DNA of 62,936 nt from Pectinatus frisingensis (GTDB lineage: Bacteria > Bacillota > Negativicutes > Selenomonadales > Selenomonadaceae), in NCBI RefSeq assembly GCF_015732285.1, contig NZ_WIQU01000068.1, positions 1 to 62,936 of the forward strand, given 5' to 3'. Positions 34,324 through 42,331 of the stretch are shown here, in pieces (the stretch's first letter is position 1; every line of letters begins with the position of its first letter). A program made the translations under genes and the position numbers. The notes under the pieces were generated by a model. It saw nothing but the letters and a program-made list of their open reading frames with translations, was not told the origin of the DNA and made no database searches.

Positions 34324-35782
34324 TTTTGTTCTTGATATAGGTTCAACTAATACGAAAATATCTTTGTATTCAATCAATAATAAAAAAAATATTGTTCAAA
34401 AAATATTTAATACACCTAAAATTTCTAATAATAATAATGATAATGAAGATTTTAATTATGTAGAGTTATGGAAAATAATAAAAGACCAGATTATTATATT
34501 TAATACCAGTGAGCCATATATTATTAAAAAAATAATTATAGCAAGCGTGGGTGAAATGGGAGTATTGATAACCGAAAATGGCAGTGTAGTCGGTCCGATG
34601 ATAGCATGGTATGACAAAAGAGGGAAAAAATATCTTAATTCATTATCACAGGCTGATATTAATGAGGTATATATGATTACGGGGCTTCCTGTTCATAGTA
34701 ATTATAGTGTATTCAAAATTAAATGGTTATATGATAAATTTATTGCGAATTCAAATATTGCTGTTAAATGGCTCAGCCTCCCTAATTATATTGCCTATCT
34801 TCTCACCGGAGAAAGGTCGATGGAGTATACTCTTGCAAGTAGGACAATGCTGTTAGATATAAAAAATAAGCAGTGGTCAAAATTTTTATTAAGGAAATTT
34901 AATCTTCCCCTTGAAATTATGCCTAGGATAATTCCTAATAATTCTGCTGTTGGAATTATTTCGGATGTAATGGGAAAATATTTAAAATTTCAGGATGATT
35001 GCAAAGTTTATGTTGCGGGACATGATCATATGGCAGGTTCTGTATCAGTTAATTTAAAAAATAATGAATTACTTAACTCCACAGGAACAACTGAAGGATT
35101 ATTATCAATATGTGATAACGTAAATATAAATGATAATTCATTTAAAAGAAAACTTTCTAATGGTATTTATATTGATAATGAAAGATATACCTTATTTGCA
35201 TCATTACCCTGTGCTGGAATTTGTTTTGAAAGTTTTCAAAAATTATTTGGGTATAGTTATGAAGAACTAGTTAATTTTTTCATTACGATAAAAACAGAAT
35301 ATGCAAAATTGTCCACTACAACCGAGATTAATTTATTTTTTCCTCACTTACGAGGTAATGGTTCTCCAGAAAAAAATATTTTTGCAAAAGGATTATATTA
35401 TGGTTTTACGAATAAAATATCTTCCAAACAGCTATTATTTGATATTTCTGCAGGATTATGCCTGGAATTGAAAAATTTATATAATTGCTTTGATGATACT
35501 GGTAATAAGTTTGATATTATTAAAGTTATTGGTCCGGCTGTAAAAAATGAATTTTGGTTACAGTTGAAAGCTGATATTTTAAATAAACCTGTTATTGCAA
35601 TAGATATTCCGGAAACAGTATCATATGGGGCAGTGTGCTATTTTGAGAAGTGCAATGCTAAGACAGAAAGAATGAAAAAATATTTACCTAATGAGTACAA
35701 AGCTTCATTTTTTAGAAAATTATACGATAAATATAAAAAGATTTATGATCTTAAAGTAAATATGGAAAGACAATGTATATAG
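34304..35782 (+). CDS. FGGY-family carbohydrate kinase
   Basis: The 492-residue protein has both FGGY halves: VLDIGSTNTKISL (N-terminal phosphate loop), MIAWYDKRGKKY, then the central YVAGHDHMAGSVSVN and STGTTEGLL, and a late ISAGLCLELKNLY. FGGY kinases phosphorylate sugars or polyols such as xylulose, rhamnulose or fuculose. Here it presumably adds a second phosphate, or acts on a sugar entering by another route, before aldolase cleavage. The start at ATG 34304 follows AAAGGG; it overlaps EIIC by 20 bp. Confidence 0.88.
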   Translation: MVKVKVDFVLDIGSTNTKISLYSINNKKNIVQKIFNTPKISNNNNDNEDFNYVELWKIIKDQIIIFNTSEPYIIKKIIIASVGEMGVLITENGSVVGPMIAWYDKRGKKYLNSLSQADINEVYMITGLPVHSNYSVFKIKWLYDKFIANSNIAVKWLSLPNYIAYLLTGERSMEYTLASRTMLLDIKNKQWSKFLLRKFNLPLEIMPRIIPNNSAVGIISDVMGKYLKFQDDCKVYVAGHDHMAGSVSVNLKNNELLNSTGTTEGLLSICDNVNINDNSFKRKLSNGIYIDNERYTLFASLPCAGICFESFQKLFGYSYEELVNFFITIKTEYAKLSTTTEINLFFPHLRGNGSPEKNIFAKGLYYGFTNKISSKQLLFDISAGLCLELKNLYNCFDDTGNKFDIIKVIGPAVKNEFWLQLKADILNKPVIAIDIPETVSYGAVCYFEKCNAKTERMKKYLPNEYKASFFRKLYDKYKKIYDLKVNMERQCI

Positions 35783-35833
35783 TATTTGTTAGAAACAGGT
35801 TACAGTTTATCGACATAAATCAAACGATAAATT

Positions 35834-35885
35834 AAAAACCAATATTCCCTGATTTTTACTGGAAATCAAGGAATATTGGTTTTTA
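35834..35885. terminator. Bidirectional terminator after the galactitol-type PTS operon
   Basis: A long near-perfect stem (AAAAACCAATATTCC on the left, complement on the right, with an inner GATTT/AAATC pairing) is flanked by A and T runs. It serves both the kinase gene and the convergent DUF2292 gene. Confidence 0.85.
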
Positions 35886-35914
35886 TAATTTTAGATTAAC
35901 ATTTGACCTGATGC

Positions 35915-36280
35915 TCAGATACCTTCGCCGTCCATTCCGGTGAAACCCTGGAAACGATATTTTTCAGTGCGTTCAACCTGAACTACACGGCCTGCTTTTA
36001 TTATTATTACTATATTGCCATATTCAAGATTGTAGAATTCCTGCTGAATTTTTTGGCAGACTGGATCATAATTGATAGTAGCTGATTTTTGGGTATAGGT
36101 TTGAAATTTTTTAAGATCTGACAGACGAATCTTTTCATTGCGTTCAACTTGGATTAAACATGAATTCTGGACTATTAAGGTTATTTCTCCATGAAAAACC
36201 GCTTTTAACAAAGTAACTATCAGTTTCATGCCAGCAGAATCTATTTTAGGATGTTTAGCCAAAGTTTTATTATCTGTCAT
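35915..36280 (-). CDS. Tandem DUF2292 (YezD-like) protein
   Basis: The 121-residue protein holds two copies of the short YezD/DUF2292 motif: EITLIVQNSCLIQVERNEK in the N-terminal half and NIVIIIKAGRVVQVERTEK in the C-terminal half. Each is a beta hairpin followed by a basic RFRL-like end. Single-copy YezD proteins are about 55 residues; some are linked to sulfur metabolism genes. GAGGGGG lies before the ATG at 36280. The sulfur cluster at 38440 is near but on the other strand, so a link is only suggestive. Confidence 0.75.
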   Translation of the reverse strand: MTDNKTLAKHPKIDSAGMKLIVTLLKAVFHGEITLIVQNSCLIQVERNEKIRLSDLKKFQTYTQKSATINYDPVCQKIQQEFYNLEYGNIVIIIKAGRVVQVERTEKYRFQGFTGMDGEGI

Positions 36281-36547
36281 TTTATCCCCCTCAATCAAAT
36301 TAATCATACATTACGGATAAAGTATGATAATATAAGCAAGTATAATCGTTTGTATAAGAATTGTCAATATAAAAAATAGAAAGTTATTGACTATTGTAAT
36401 CTTTGGTTTAGGTAATATTGTAATGAAAATGAATATATAAGGTATATTATTTACTAAATTTGCAAATAATGCAGGTTATACAAATATAATGTAGAATATA
36501 TATCTAAATTAATTTGAAAATTTCTACATTGATAAGGGGTGAAGTTG

Positions 36548-38269
36548 ATGAAATGGTTTGAGAATTTGAAGATTAGAGAAAAACTTATATTGCTGATTGC
36601 TGTTTTTAGTGTAGTTATCTTAGTTATTGGAAGTATAGGATACTTAGATTTGAAAAAAAGCAATGAGAATACCGACAGAATGTATAACGAAAATATGATG
36701 CAAGTAGATTTGGCGCATCAGAACAGTACATATATCGGACAAATACGCAGCGATTTATTTGAACTCATGTTGACAAAAAACCAGGCAGAGAATGTCCGTA
36801 TTGCAAAAGAGATAGAAGATATGCGGACAATGTATGGGAAAAATATGGAACAGTTGAATTCGATGAATTTAAGCCCGATACAGCAAGAAAAACTTAAAGC
36901 ACTTAATAAAATTTTAACAGAATATAAAAAAGAAAATAATGCAGCTTTAGAATTGGCGAAGGCAAATAAAAATCAGGAAGCATATGATTACTATCAAAAT
37001 AATGTAGTAAGGCTGGCTTCGGGGACGACACAATTATTGACAGATATGACATCAATAGCCAAAGATGAAGCAAAAGCGATGAAACAAAAATCTGATGAAG
37101 ATTTGAACAATATGAAGACAGTATTTATTATTATTATCTTGGCAGGCATATTAGTGGGAGTTTTGTTGGGATGGCTGGTTATCAGACAAATTGTCAGACA
37201 ATTAGGAAGCTCTATTGATTTACTTGATAGGATTGCATCAGGAGATTTTTCAGGAGATGTTGAGACAGAACATCTTAATGATAAAAGTGAATTTGGTTTT
37301 CTGGCGAAATCTATTGATCAAATGAATCGAAATGTGCGGGCGCTTATCAAACAATTGATAAACACATCTGATCAGCTGGCAGCAGCTTCAGAAGAACTCA
37401 CAGCAAGTGCCGAGCAATCAGCGCTTGCAACTAACCAAATAGCAGAATCGATTACAGAAGTCGCAGCGGGGGCAAATAGGCAGCTTGAAATAGCCATAGC
37501 AACAAATCATGTTGTTGAGGAAATGACAATGGGTATCCACCAGGTTACCAAAAATACGGTAGATGTGGCCTCGTCTTCGGAAAGGACATCGGATGCTGCA
37601 AATGAAGGACATAGGGTAATTGAAGAAGCCGTCAGCCAAATGAAAACCATAGGAGAAAAAACAGACAATACGGCAGATGTTATTGAGAACTTGGGGGAAA
37701 AATCAAAACAAATTGATACGATTGTTGGTTTGATCTCACAGATTGCTGAGCAAACAAATTTACTTGCACTCAATGCGGCCATTGAGGCTGCCCGGGCCGG
37801 ATCGGCGGGGCGGGGATTTGCGGTGGTAGCTGACGAAGTGCGCAAGCTTGCTGAGCAATCGGCCTCAGCAACCAAAGATATAACAACTATCATTGATGAA
37901 GTTCAGGCGAAAACAAGATCGGCAATTGTTTTTATGAATGAAAGTAAAAAAGAGGTTAAAAATGGCAAAGATCTTGTAGATATTGCAGGAAGAAATTTCA
38001 AAGAAATTTTGACTATGGTGCAGGGGATATCTGGTGATATTCAGGATATATCAGCTGCTGCTGAAGAATTGACGGCAGGCAGCGATGAGGTTATAAAGTC
38101 AGCCAAGACGGTTGAGGGTGAAAGTAAAAAAGCGGCGGAAGAAACAGAAACAATATCGGCGGCCGCTGAAGAGCAATCAGCATCTATTGAAGAAATAGCT
38201 TCGGCCAGTACTCATTTGGCACAATTGGCTTCAGAACTACAGGACACTGTCAATAAATTTAAGATATAA
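36548..38269 (+). CDS. Methyl-accepting chemotaxis protein
   Basis: The 573-residue receptor has TM1 (about 14-35), a four-helix-bundle periplasmic sensor domain (4HB_MCP type, about 40-185), TM2 ([20 protein letters not shown]), a HAMP domain and a signalling domain with the conserved hairpin tip [18 protein letters not shown]. The last residues lack an NWETF-type CheR/CheB tether. It signals to CheA/CheW to bias flagellar rotation. The start at ATG 36548 follows AAGGGGTG; an in-frame GTG overlaps that site. The ligand is unknown. Confidence 0.95.
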   Translation: MKWFENLKIREKLILLIAVFSVVILVIGSIGYLDLKKSNENTDRMYNENMMQVDLAHQNSTYIGQIRSDLFELMLTKNQAENVRIAKEIEDMRTMYGKNMEQLNSMNLSPIQQEKLKALNKILTEYKKENNAALELAKANKNQEAYDYYQNNVVRLASGTTQLLTDMTSIAKDEAKAMKQKSDEDLNNMKTVFIIIILAGILVGVLLGWLVIRQIVRQLGSSIDLLDRIASGDFSGDVETEHLNDKSEFGFLAKSIDQMNRNVRALIKQLINTSDQLAAASEELTASAEQSALATNQIAESITEVAAGANRQLEIAIATNHVVEEMTMGIHQVTKNTVDVASSSERTSDAANEGHRVIEEAVSQMKTIGEKTDNTADVIENLGEKSKQIDTIVGLISQIAEQTNLLALNAAIEAARAGSAGRGFAVVADEVRKLAEQSASATKDITTIIDEVQAKTRSAIVFMNESKKEVKNGKDLVDIAGRNFKEILTMVQGISGDIQDISAAAEELTAGSDEVIKSAKTVEGESKKAAEETETISAAAEEQSASIEEIASASTHLAQLASELQDTVNKFKI

Positions 38270-38274
38270 ATTTA

Positions 38275-38303
38275 TTGACAGGCTGCAAATATACTGGTAT
38301 TCT
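38275..38303 (+). promoter_or_regulatory. Consensus promoter upstream of the sulfur cluster
   Basis: A perfect TTGACA (38275-38280), 17-bp spacer and TATTCT (38298-38303) lie just after the mcp stop and before a strong terminator. Transcripts for the thiS-like gene starting here would pass through that terminator. Confidence 0.55.
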
Positions 38304-38340
38304 AATCATATTATATTTATTCTATGCCGATTAGAAAACT

Positions 38341-38394
38341 AAAGGCTGGAAAAAGCAGAGAGAAGGGTTGACTGCTTTTTCCAGCCTTTTTGCT
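38341..38394 (+). terminator. Strong terminator between mcp and the sulfur cluster
   Basis: AAAGGCTGGAAAAAGCAG (38341-38358) pairs perfectly over 18 bp with 38372-38389 and is followed by TTTTT. It can be the mcp terminator or, given the promoter just upstream, a leader attenuator of the sulfur operon. Confidence 0.85.
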
Positions 38395-38439
38395 ATTGAA
38401 AATATATTATCGGTTTAATGAAGTGGCAGGAGGATTTTT

Positions 38440-38646
38440 ATGAATATTACATTGAATGGTAAAATAGTATTTTTGGACAAAAAAATGATGGTTGATGAAC
38501 TTTTGAAGGTAACAAAAGCACAGACTCCGGAATATGTTACGGTTCAGATCAACAATGAATTTATCGACAAAGCTGATTTTGGTATAACGCCAATTAATGA
38601 GGGTGATACTGTTGAATATCTTTATTTTATGGGAGGTGGTCAGTGA
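38440..38646 (+). CDS. ThiS/MoaD-like sulfur carrier with blocked C-terminus
   Basis: The 68-residue ubiquitin-fold protein starts MNITLNGKIVFLD and ends YFMGGGQ. ThiS and MoaD end in Gly-Gly, which is adenylated and converted to a thiocarboxylate; here Gln68 follows G65-G67 and must be removed first. The JAMM protease encoded two genes downstream is the natural candidate, as for HcyS/HcyD in Wolinella and CysO/Mec in Mycobacterium. GGAGG precedes the ATG and the TGA overlaps the next start (TGATG). Confidence 0.88.
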   Translation: MNITLNGKIVFLDKKMMVDELLKVTKAQTPEYVTVQINNEFIDKADFGITPINEGDTVEYLYFMGGGQ

Positions 38647-39458
38647 TGGAAATAACTAATGAACAGATGGAAAGGTATTCCCGGCAGATTATTTTGCAGG
38701 GTGTCGGAGGCAAAGGACAAAAAAAACTGCTTCAGGCGAAAATTCTGATTATTGGTACCGGAGGTTTGGGTTCTCCGGCATCCATGTACCTTGCTGCAGC
38801 AGGGATCGGTACAATAGGGTTGGTGGATTTTGATAATGTTGATTTATCAAATTTGCAGCGGCAAATAGTACATTCAACGAATGATATTGGCAGACCAAAA
38901 GTTTTATCGGCAAAAGAAAGTATCACAGCGATAAATCCTGATGTCGATGTAGTTACATATCAAAAAATAGTCAATGCCGGTAATTTAAAAAATATTATTA
39001 AAGACAGGGATTATGATTTTATTCTTGACTGCACGGATAATTTCCCTGTAAAATTTTTGATTAATGATGCCTGCGTACTTTTACAAAAACCATTTTCCCA
39101 TGCTGGAATTTTGGGATTCAAGGGACAGACAATGACTTATGTACCCGGTAGAGGCCCTTGCTATCGCTGTGTCTTTCAAACACCGCCGCCGTCTGATGCA
39201 GTACCGAGCTGCAAACAGGCCGGGGTATTGGGAGTGTTAGGTGGAATAATAGGGACGCTGCAAGCCACCGAGGCAATAAAATACATATTAGGACTGGGAA
39301 ATTTATTAACGGGGTATTTGCTGATTTATGACGCATTGACGATGGATTTTAGAAAAGTTAAGCTTTCCCGTAATAAAAAATGTGCAGTCTGTGGTGAAAA
39401 ACCAACTATCACGAAATTGATCGACTATGAACAACCAAAATGTGAAGCAAAAAGGTGA
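38646..39458 (+). CDS. E1-like adenylyltransferase (ThiF/MoeB/HesA family)
   Basis: The 270-residue enzyme has the nucleotide loop GTGGLGSPAS (37-46), ILDCTDNF with D129, zinc cysteines C172/C175 (CYRC) and C246/C249 (CAVC), and a Cys189 in PSCKQAGVLG. It should adenylate the C-terminal Gly of the carrier protein and help load sulfur. ATG 38646 overlaps the carrier stop; a GTG at 38643 is less likely. There is no rhodanese domain, so sulfur must come from another source, perhaps the reductase or TusA-like protein. Confidence 0.92.
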   Translation: MEITNEQMERYSRQIILQGVGGKGQKKLLQAKILIIGTGGLGSPASMYLAAAGIGTIGLVDFDNVDLSNLQRQIVHSTNDIGRPKVLSAKESITAINPDVDVVTYQKIVNAGNLKNIIKDRDYDFILDCTDNFPVKFLINDACVLLQKPFSHAGILGFKGQTMTYVPGRGPCYRCVFQTPPPSDAVPSCKQAGVLGVLGGIIGTLQATEAIKYILGLGNLLTGYLLIYDALTMDFRKVKLSRNKKCAVCGEKPTITKLIDYEQPKCEAKR

Positions 39459-39463
39459 AGTTG

Positions 39464-39871
39464 ATGATTGTTTTACAAAAAAAACAAGTGGAAGATATTA
39501 TGAAATTTGCCAACGATAATCTGCCTAATGAAGCCTGCGGGCTTATCAGTGGAATAAAAAATGGGCAAAAAAATATTGTAGAAAAAATTTATTTTTTAAC
39601 TAATATGGACCATAGTTCAGAACATTTTTCTATGAATGTAAAGGAACAGTTTGATGCAGTTAAAGATATGAGACAATTCGGATACACATTGCTTGGCAAT
39701 TTTCACAGCCATCCGTCATCACCGGCAAGACCTTCGGATGAGGATAAACGATTGGCATTTGATGCAGCATTAAGTTATCTTATTTTATCATTGGCGGATA
39801 AGAGGCCTATATTGAAAAGTTTTAAGATAGAGAATAAAATTTCCAGTGAAGAATTAGTAACGATACTATAG
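39464..39871 (+). CDS. JAMM/MPN+ metalloprotease
   Basis: The 135-residue protein has a full JAMM zinc site: E23 in NEACGLISG, H81-x-H83 in NFHSHPSSPARPSDED, and S91/D94 at the HxHx7Sx2D spacing. Such proteases trim the tail of ThiS-like carriers (HcyD, Mec, QbsD). The likely job is removing Gln68 of the carrier. The start at ATG 39464 follows AAAAGGTG and the gene begins 6 bp after the ThiF-like stop. Confidence 0.92.
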   Translation: MIVLQKKQVEDIMKFANDNLPNEACGLISGIKNGQKNIVEKIYFLTNMDHSSEHFSMNVKEQFDAVKDMRQFGYTLLGNFHSHPSSPARPSDEDKRLAFDAALSYLILSLADKRPILKSFKIENKISSEELVTIL

Positions 39872-39885
39872 CAGGAGGAAATCAA

Positions 39886-40749
39886 GTGGAAAATGTTGAC
39901 TATAAAGAACTAAAAAAGGGCGGATTTATGCGTCAGATACAAAAAAATTATTTTTCTATGCGGCTTAAATCGGTTGGTGGGCAATTAACAGTACAGCAGC
40001 TTGAAACGATTCAAAAGGTAGCTGAAAAATATGGTCATGGCTATATTCATCTTACTTCCAGGCAAGGTGTGGAAATTCCTTTTATCAATATAAATAGTAT
40101 CAGTCAGGTAAAGACGCAACTGGGCGAAGGTGGAGTAAAAGTAGGTGCCTGCGGGCCGAGAGTAAGAACAATAACAGCCTGTCAGGGCAATAGTATTTGC
40201 CCGTCAGGTCTTATCAATACGGTGGAAGTGGCTGAAGAACTGGAAAAAAGATATGGTGGCAGAGAACTGCCGCATAAATTCAAATTTGGTGTTACAGGTT
40301 GCTGCAATAACTGTTTAAAGGCCGAGGAAAATGATCTTGGCATAAAGGGCGGGATAAAACCTTCATGGAATAATTCAGAATGTACTTTTTGTGGTTTATG
40401 TGAGGCAATATGTCCTGCTAAGGCTATAAAAGTTGGTAAGACAGATAAACAATTGTATTTTGAACCGGATAAGTGTATTTATTGTGGTAAATGTGTAAAG
40501 ATTTGTCCCACTTCGGCATGGTCGGGAAAAAGCGGCTTTATTGTGTCTTTTGGTGGACTATACGGAAACAGGATAGCTATCGGCAGAAGACTGCTGCCAT
40601 TGATTTTTTCTATAGAAATTTTATATAAAACAATTGACATTGCACTGGCTTTTTTTGAAAAAAATGCAAAAAATGGTGAAAGATTTGCTAATACATTGGA
40701 CAGAGTAGGCTGGAAATTATTGGAAAAGGAGCTGAACAAGGCATTATGA
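39886..40749 (+). CDS. Siroheme/4Fe-4S sulfite or nitrite reductase-like protein with ferredoxin domain
   Basis: The 287-residue protein has a ferredoxin-like half domain (LTSRQGVEIPF), siroheme-cluster cysteines C99-x5-C105 (CQGNSIC) and C139-x3-C143 (CCNNC), then two 4Fe-4S motifs (C166/C169/C172/C176 and C197/C200/C203/C207). This matches AsrC- and dissimilatory-type small sulfite reductases. It should reduce sulfite, or another oxidised sulfur species, to sulfide, here with its own ferredoxin domain. The GTG start at 39886 has AGGAGG upstream. Its stop overlaps the next start by 4 bp (ATGA). Confidence 0.88.
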   Translation: MENVDYKELKKGGFMRQIQKNYFSMRLKSVGGQLTVQQLETIQKVAEKYGHGYIHLTSRQGVEIPFININSISQVKTQLGEGGVKVGACGPRVRTITACQGNSICPSGLINTVEVAEELEKRYGGRELPHKFKFGVTGCCNNCLKAEENDLGIKGGIKPSWNNSECTFCGLCEAICPAKAIKVGKTDKQLYFEPDKCIYCGKCVKICPTSAWSGKSGFIVSFGGLYGNRIAIGRRLLPLIFSIEILYKTIDIALAFFEKNAKNGERFANTLDRVGWKLLEKELNKAL

Positions 40750-40988
40750 GTATAAAGGCAGATGATTTTGTAGACATTACCGATGTGGTTTGTCCGGTTA
40801 CTTTTGTAAAAGCTAAGATGGGCATAGAAGAACTTGAGGATGGACAAATACTTGAAGTAAAACTCAATGAAGGGGAGCCCCTTTTAAATGTACCGCGCAG
40901 TTTTAAAGATGAAGGACATAAGGTCATTGAGGTAAATGATAATGGCGATGGGACTTTTACCGTTTTTGTGGAAAAAAGCGGATTGTAA
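40746..40988 (+). CDS. TusA/SirA-like sulfur-transfer protein
   Basis: The 80-residue protein has VVCPVTFVKAKMGIEELEDG, the TusA CPxP-type motif in a CPVT variant with active Cys16, and the TusA alpha/beta two-layer pattern. TusA proteins pass persulfide sulfur. Its ATG overlaps the reductase stop, so it is part of the same operon and could carry sulfide or persulfide between the reductase and the E1/carrier pair. Confidence 0.9.
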   Translation: MSIKADDFVDITDVVCPVTFVKAKMGIEELEDGQILEVKLNEGEPLLNVPRSFKDEGHKVIEVNDNGDGTFTVFVEKSGL

Positions 40989-41010
40989 TTAAATCAAACT
41001 TGAATGAAAA

Positions 41011-41048
41011 AATGCCGATGAAGCTATTTTACTTCATCGGCATTTCGT
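41011..41048. terminator. Bidirectional terminator between the sulfur cluster and dnaJ
   Basis: AATGCCGATGAAG (41011-41023) pairs with its complement at 41032-41044, with A-rich and T-rich flanks. It lies between convergent genes. Confidence 0.8.
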
Positions 41049-42221
41049 TTATTTAAAAAAGCGTTTAATTTTATCCTGCCAGGTTTTTTGTTCCGGATTA
41101 ACATTTTCGTTATTTTCTGAGGCAAATTCTTCCAGTAATCCTTTTTGTTTGGCAGTTAATTTTTGTGGCGTAAGTACTTTGACTTTTATATGCTGATCAC
41201 CGCGCCCAATACCACGCAAATATGGAACACCCTTATTTTTCATGCGTAAAATAGTACCTGATTGAATACCCGCCGGAATAGAAATTTCGACTTTTCCATC
41301 AAGTGTGGGAACTTCAATTTTATCGCCTAGTGAGGCTTGGACAAATGAAATCGGGACTTCGCAAATAACATCATTGCCGTCACGATGAAATATTTTATGT
41401 GGTTTAACTGTGATATAAACATATAAATCACCGGAACTGCCGCCTCTGGTACCAGCTTCTCCACCACCAGATACCCGTATGCGGGAATCATTATCTACAC
41501 CGGCAGGAATCTTTACCTTTATCTTGCGGCGCACTCGTGTATGTCCTTCGCCATGACAGTCAGGACAAGGAGTTTTTACTATCTTGCCAGTACCATTACA
41601 ACGATCACAGGTCCGGGTATTTACCATACGCCCAAAAGGAGTATTGTGAACTTCCTGTATTTGACCGGTTCCGTGGCATTTAGGACATTCTTCAGGTTGC
41701 GTCCCTGGTTTGGCACCGGTTCCGTGACATGTTTTGCATTCTTCAGTGCGAGGAATGGTAAGTTCTGTATCTTTACCGAAAGCTGCTTCTTCAAAACTTA
41801 TTTCCAAATTATAGCGTAAGTCATCGCCTCTTTGTGGACCTTGCCGTCTGCTGGAACGACCACCGCCACCGCCGCCAAAGAAGGCATCAAAAATGTCACC
41901 AAAATCACCAGATGAATCACCGAAACCGCCAAATCCACCGAAACCGCCAAAATTACCAAAGCCACCGGCACCGCCGGCACCAGCGCTGCCATCAAAAGCG
42001 GCGTGACCAAACTGGTCATATTGCGCACGTTTTTTGGAATCTGATAAAACTTCATAAGCTTCATTAGCTTCCTTGAATTTTTCTTCGGCTTCTTTAGGAT
42101 TGTCCTTGTTAAGGTCAGGATGGTATTTGCGGGCCAATTTTCTAAATGCTTTTTTTATGTCGACCTCGGTTGCATTTTTAGGAACGCCGAGGACTTCGTA
42201 ATAATCTCGTTTTTCGCTCAC
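41049..42221 (-). CDS. dnaJ: Chaperone DnaJ
   Basis: The 390-residue co-chaperone stimulates DnaK ATPase and delivers clients. It has a J domain with HPD (about residue 33), a Gly/Phe-rich linker and four CxxCxGxG zinc repeats ([32 protein letters not shown]), followed by the substrate-binding C-terminal domains. GTG 42221 is taken as start ([11 protein letters not shown]) because AAGGTGG lies before it and overlaps the alternative GTG 42230. It is last in the hrcA operon. Confidence 0.97.
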   Translation of the reverse strand: MSEKRDYYEVLGVPKNATEVDIKKAFRKLARKYHPDLNKDNPKEAEEKFKEANEAYEVLSDSKKRAQYDQFGHAAFDGSAGAGGAGGFGNFGGFGGFGGFGDSSGDFGDIFDAFFGGGGGGRSSRRQGPQRGDDLRYNLEISFEEAAFGKDTELTIPRTEECKTCHGTGAKPGTQPEECPKCHGTGQIQEVHNTPFGRMVNTRTCDRCNGTGKIVKTPCPDCHGEGHTRVRRKIKVKIPAGVDNDSRIRVSGGGEAGTRGGSSGDLYVYITVKPHKIFHRDGNDVICEVPISFVQASLGDKIEVPTLDGKVEISIPAGIQSGTILRMKNKGVPYLRGIGRGDQHIKVKVLTPQKLTAKQKGLLEEFASENNENVNPEQKTWQDKIKRFFK

Positions 42222-42252
42222 TTTATCCACCTTGATATATAAATAAGATTAA

Positions 42253-42285
42253 CCTGATGACTTCGAGTATCGCAAAGTCATCAGG
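42253..42285 (-). other. Hairpin between dnaK and dnaJ
   Basis: CCTGATGACTT (42253-42263) and its exact complement (42275-42285) form an 11-bp stem in the intercistronic RNA, without a T tract. It could set the DnaK:DnaJ ratio by processing or partial termination. Confidence 0.55.
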
Positions 42286-42331
42286 CCAGTAATATTACCT
42301 GTTGTCATCTGCAAGAAAAGTTACAGATAAA

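Noticed and set aside
36308-36547. Promoter of the chemoreceptor gene
   Set aside because: TTGACT and TAATAT are present, but about 20 bp apart, and no flagellar sigma-28 pattern fits, so no site is claimed.
41834-42067. His/Arg-rich open frame opposite dnaJ
   Set aside because: It mirrors the Gly/Phe-rich linker of DnaJ; the strange composition is a by-product of that repeat.
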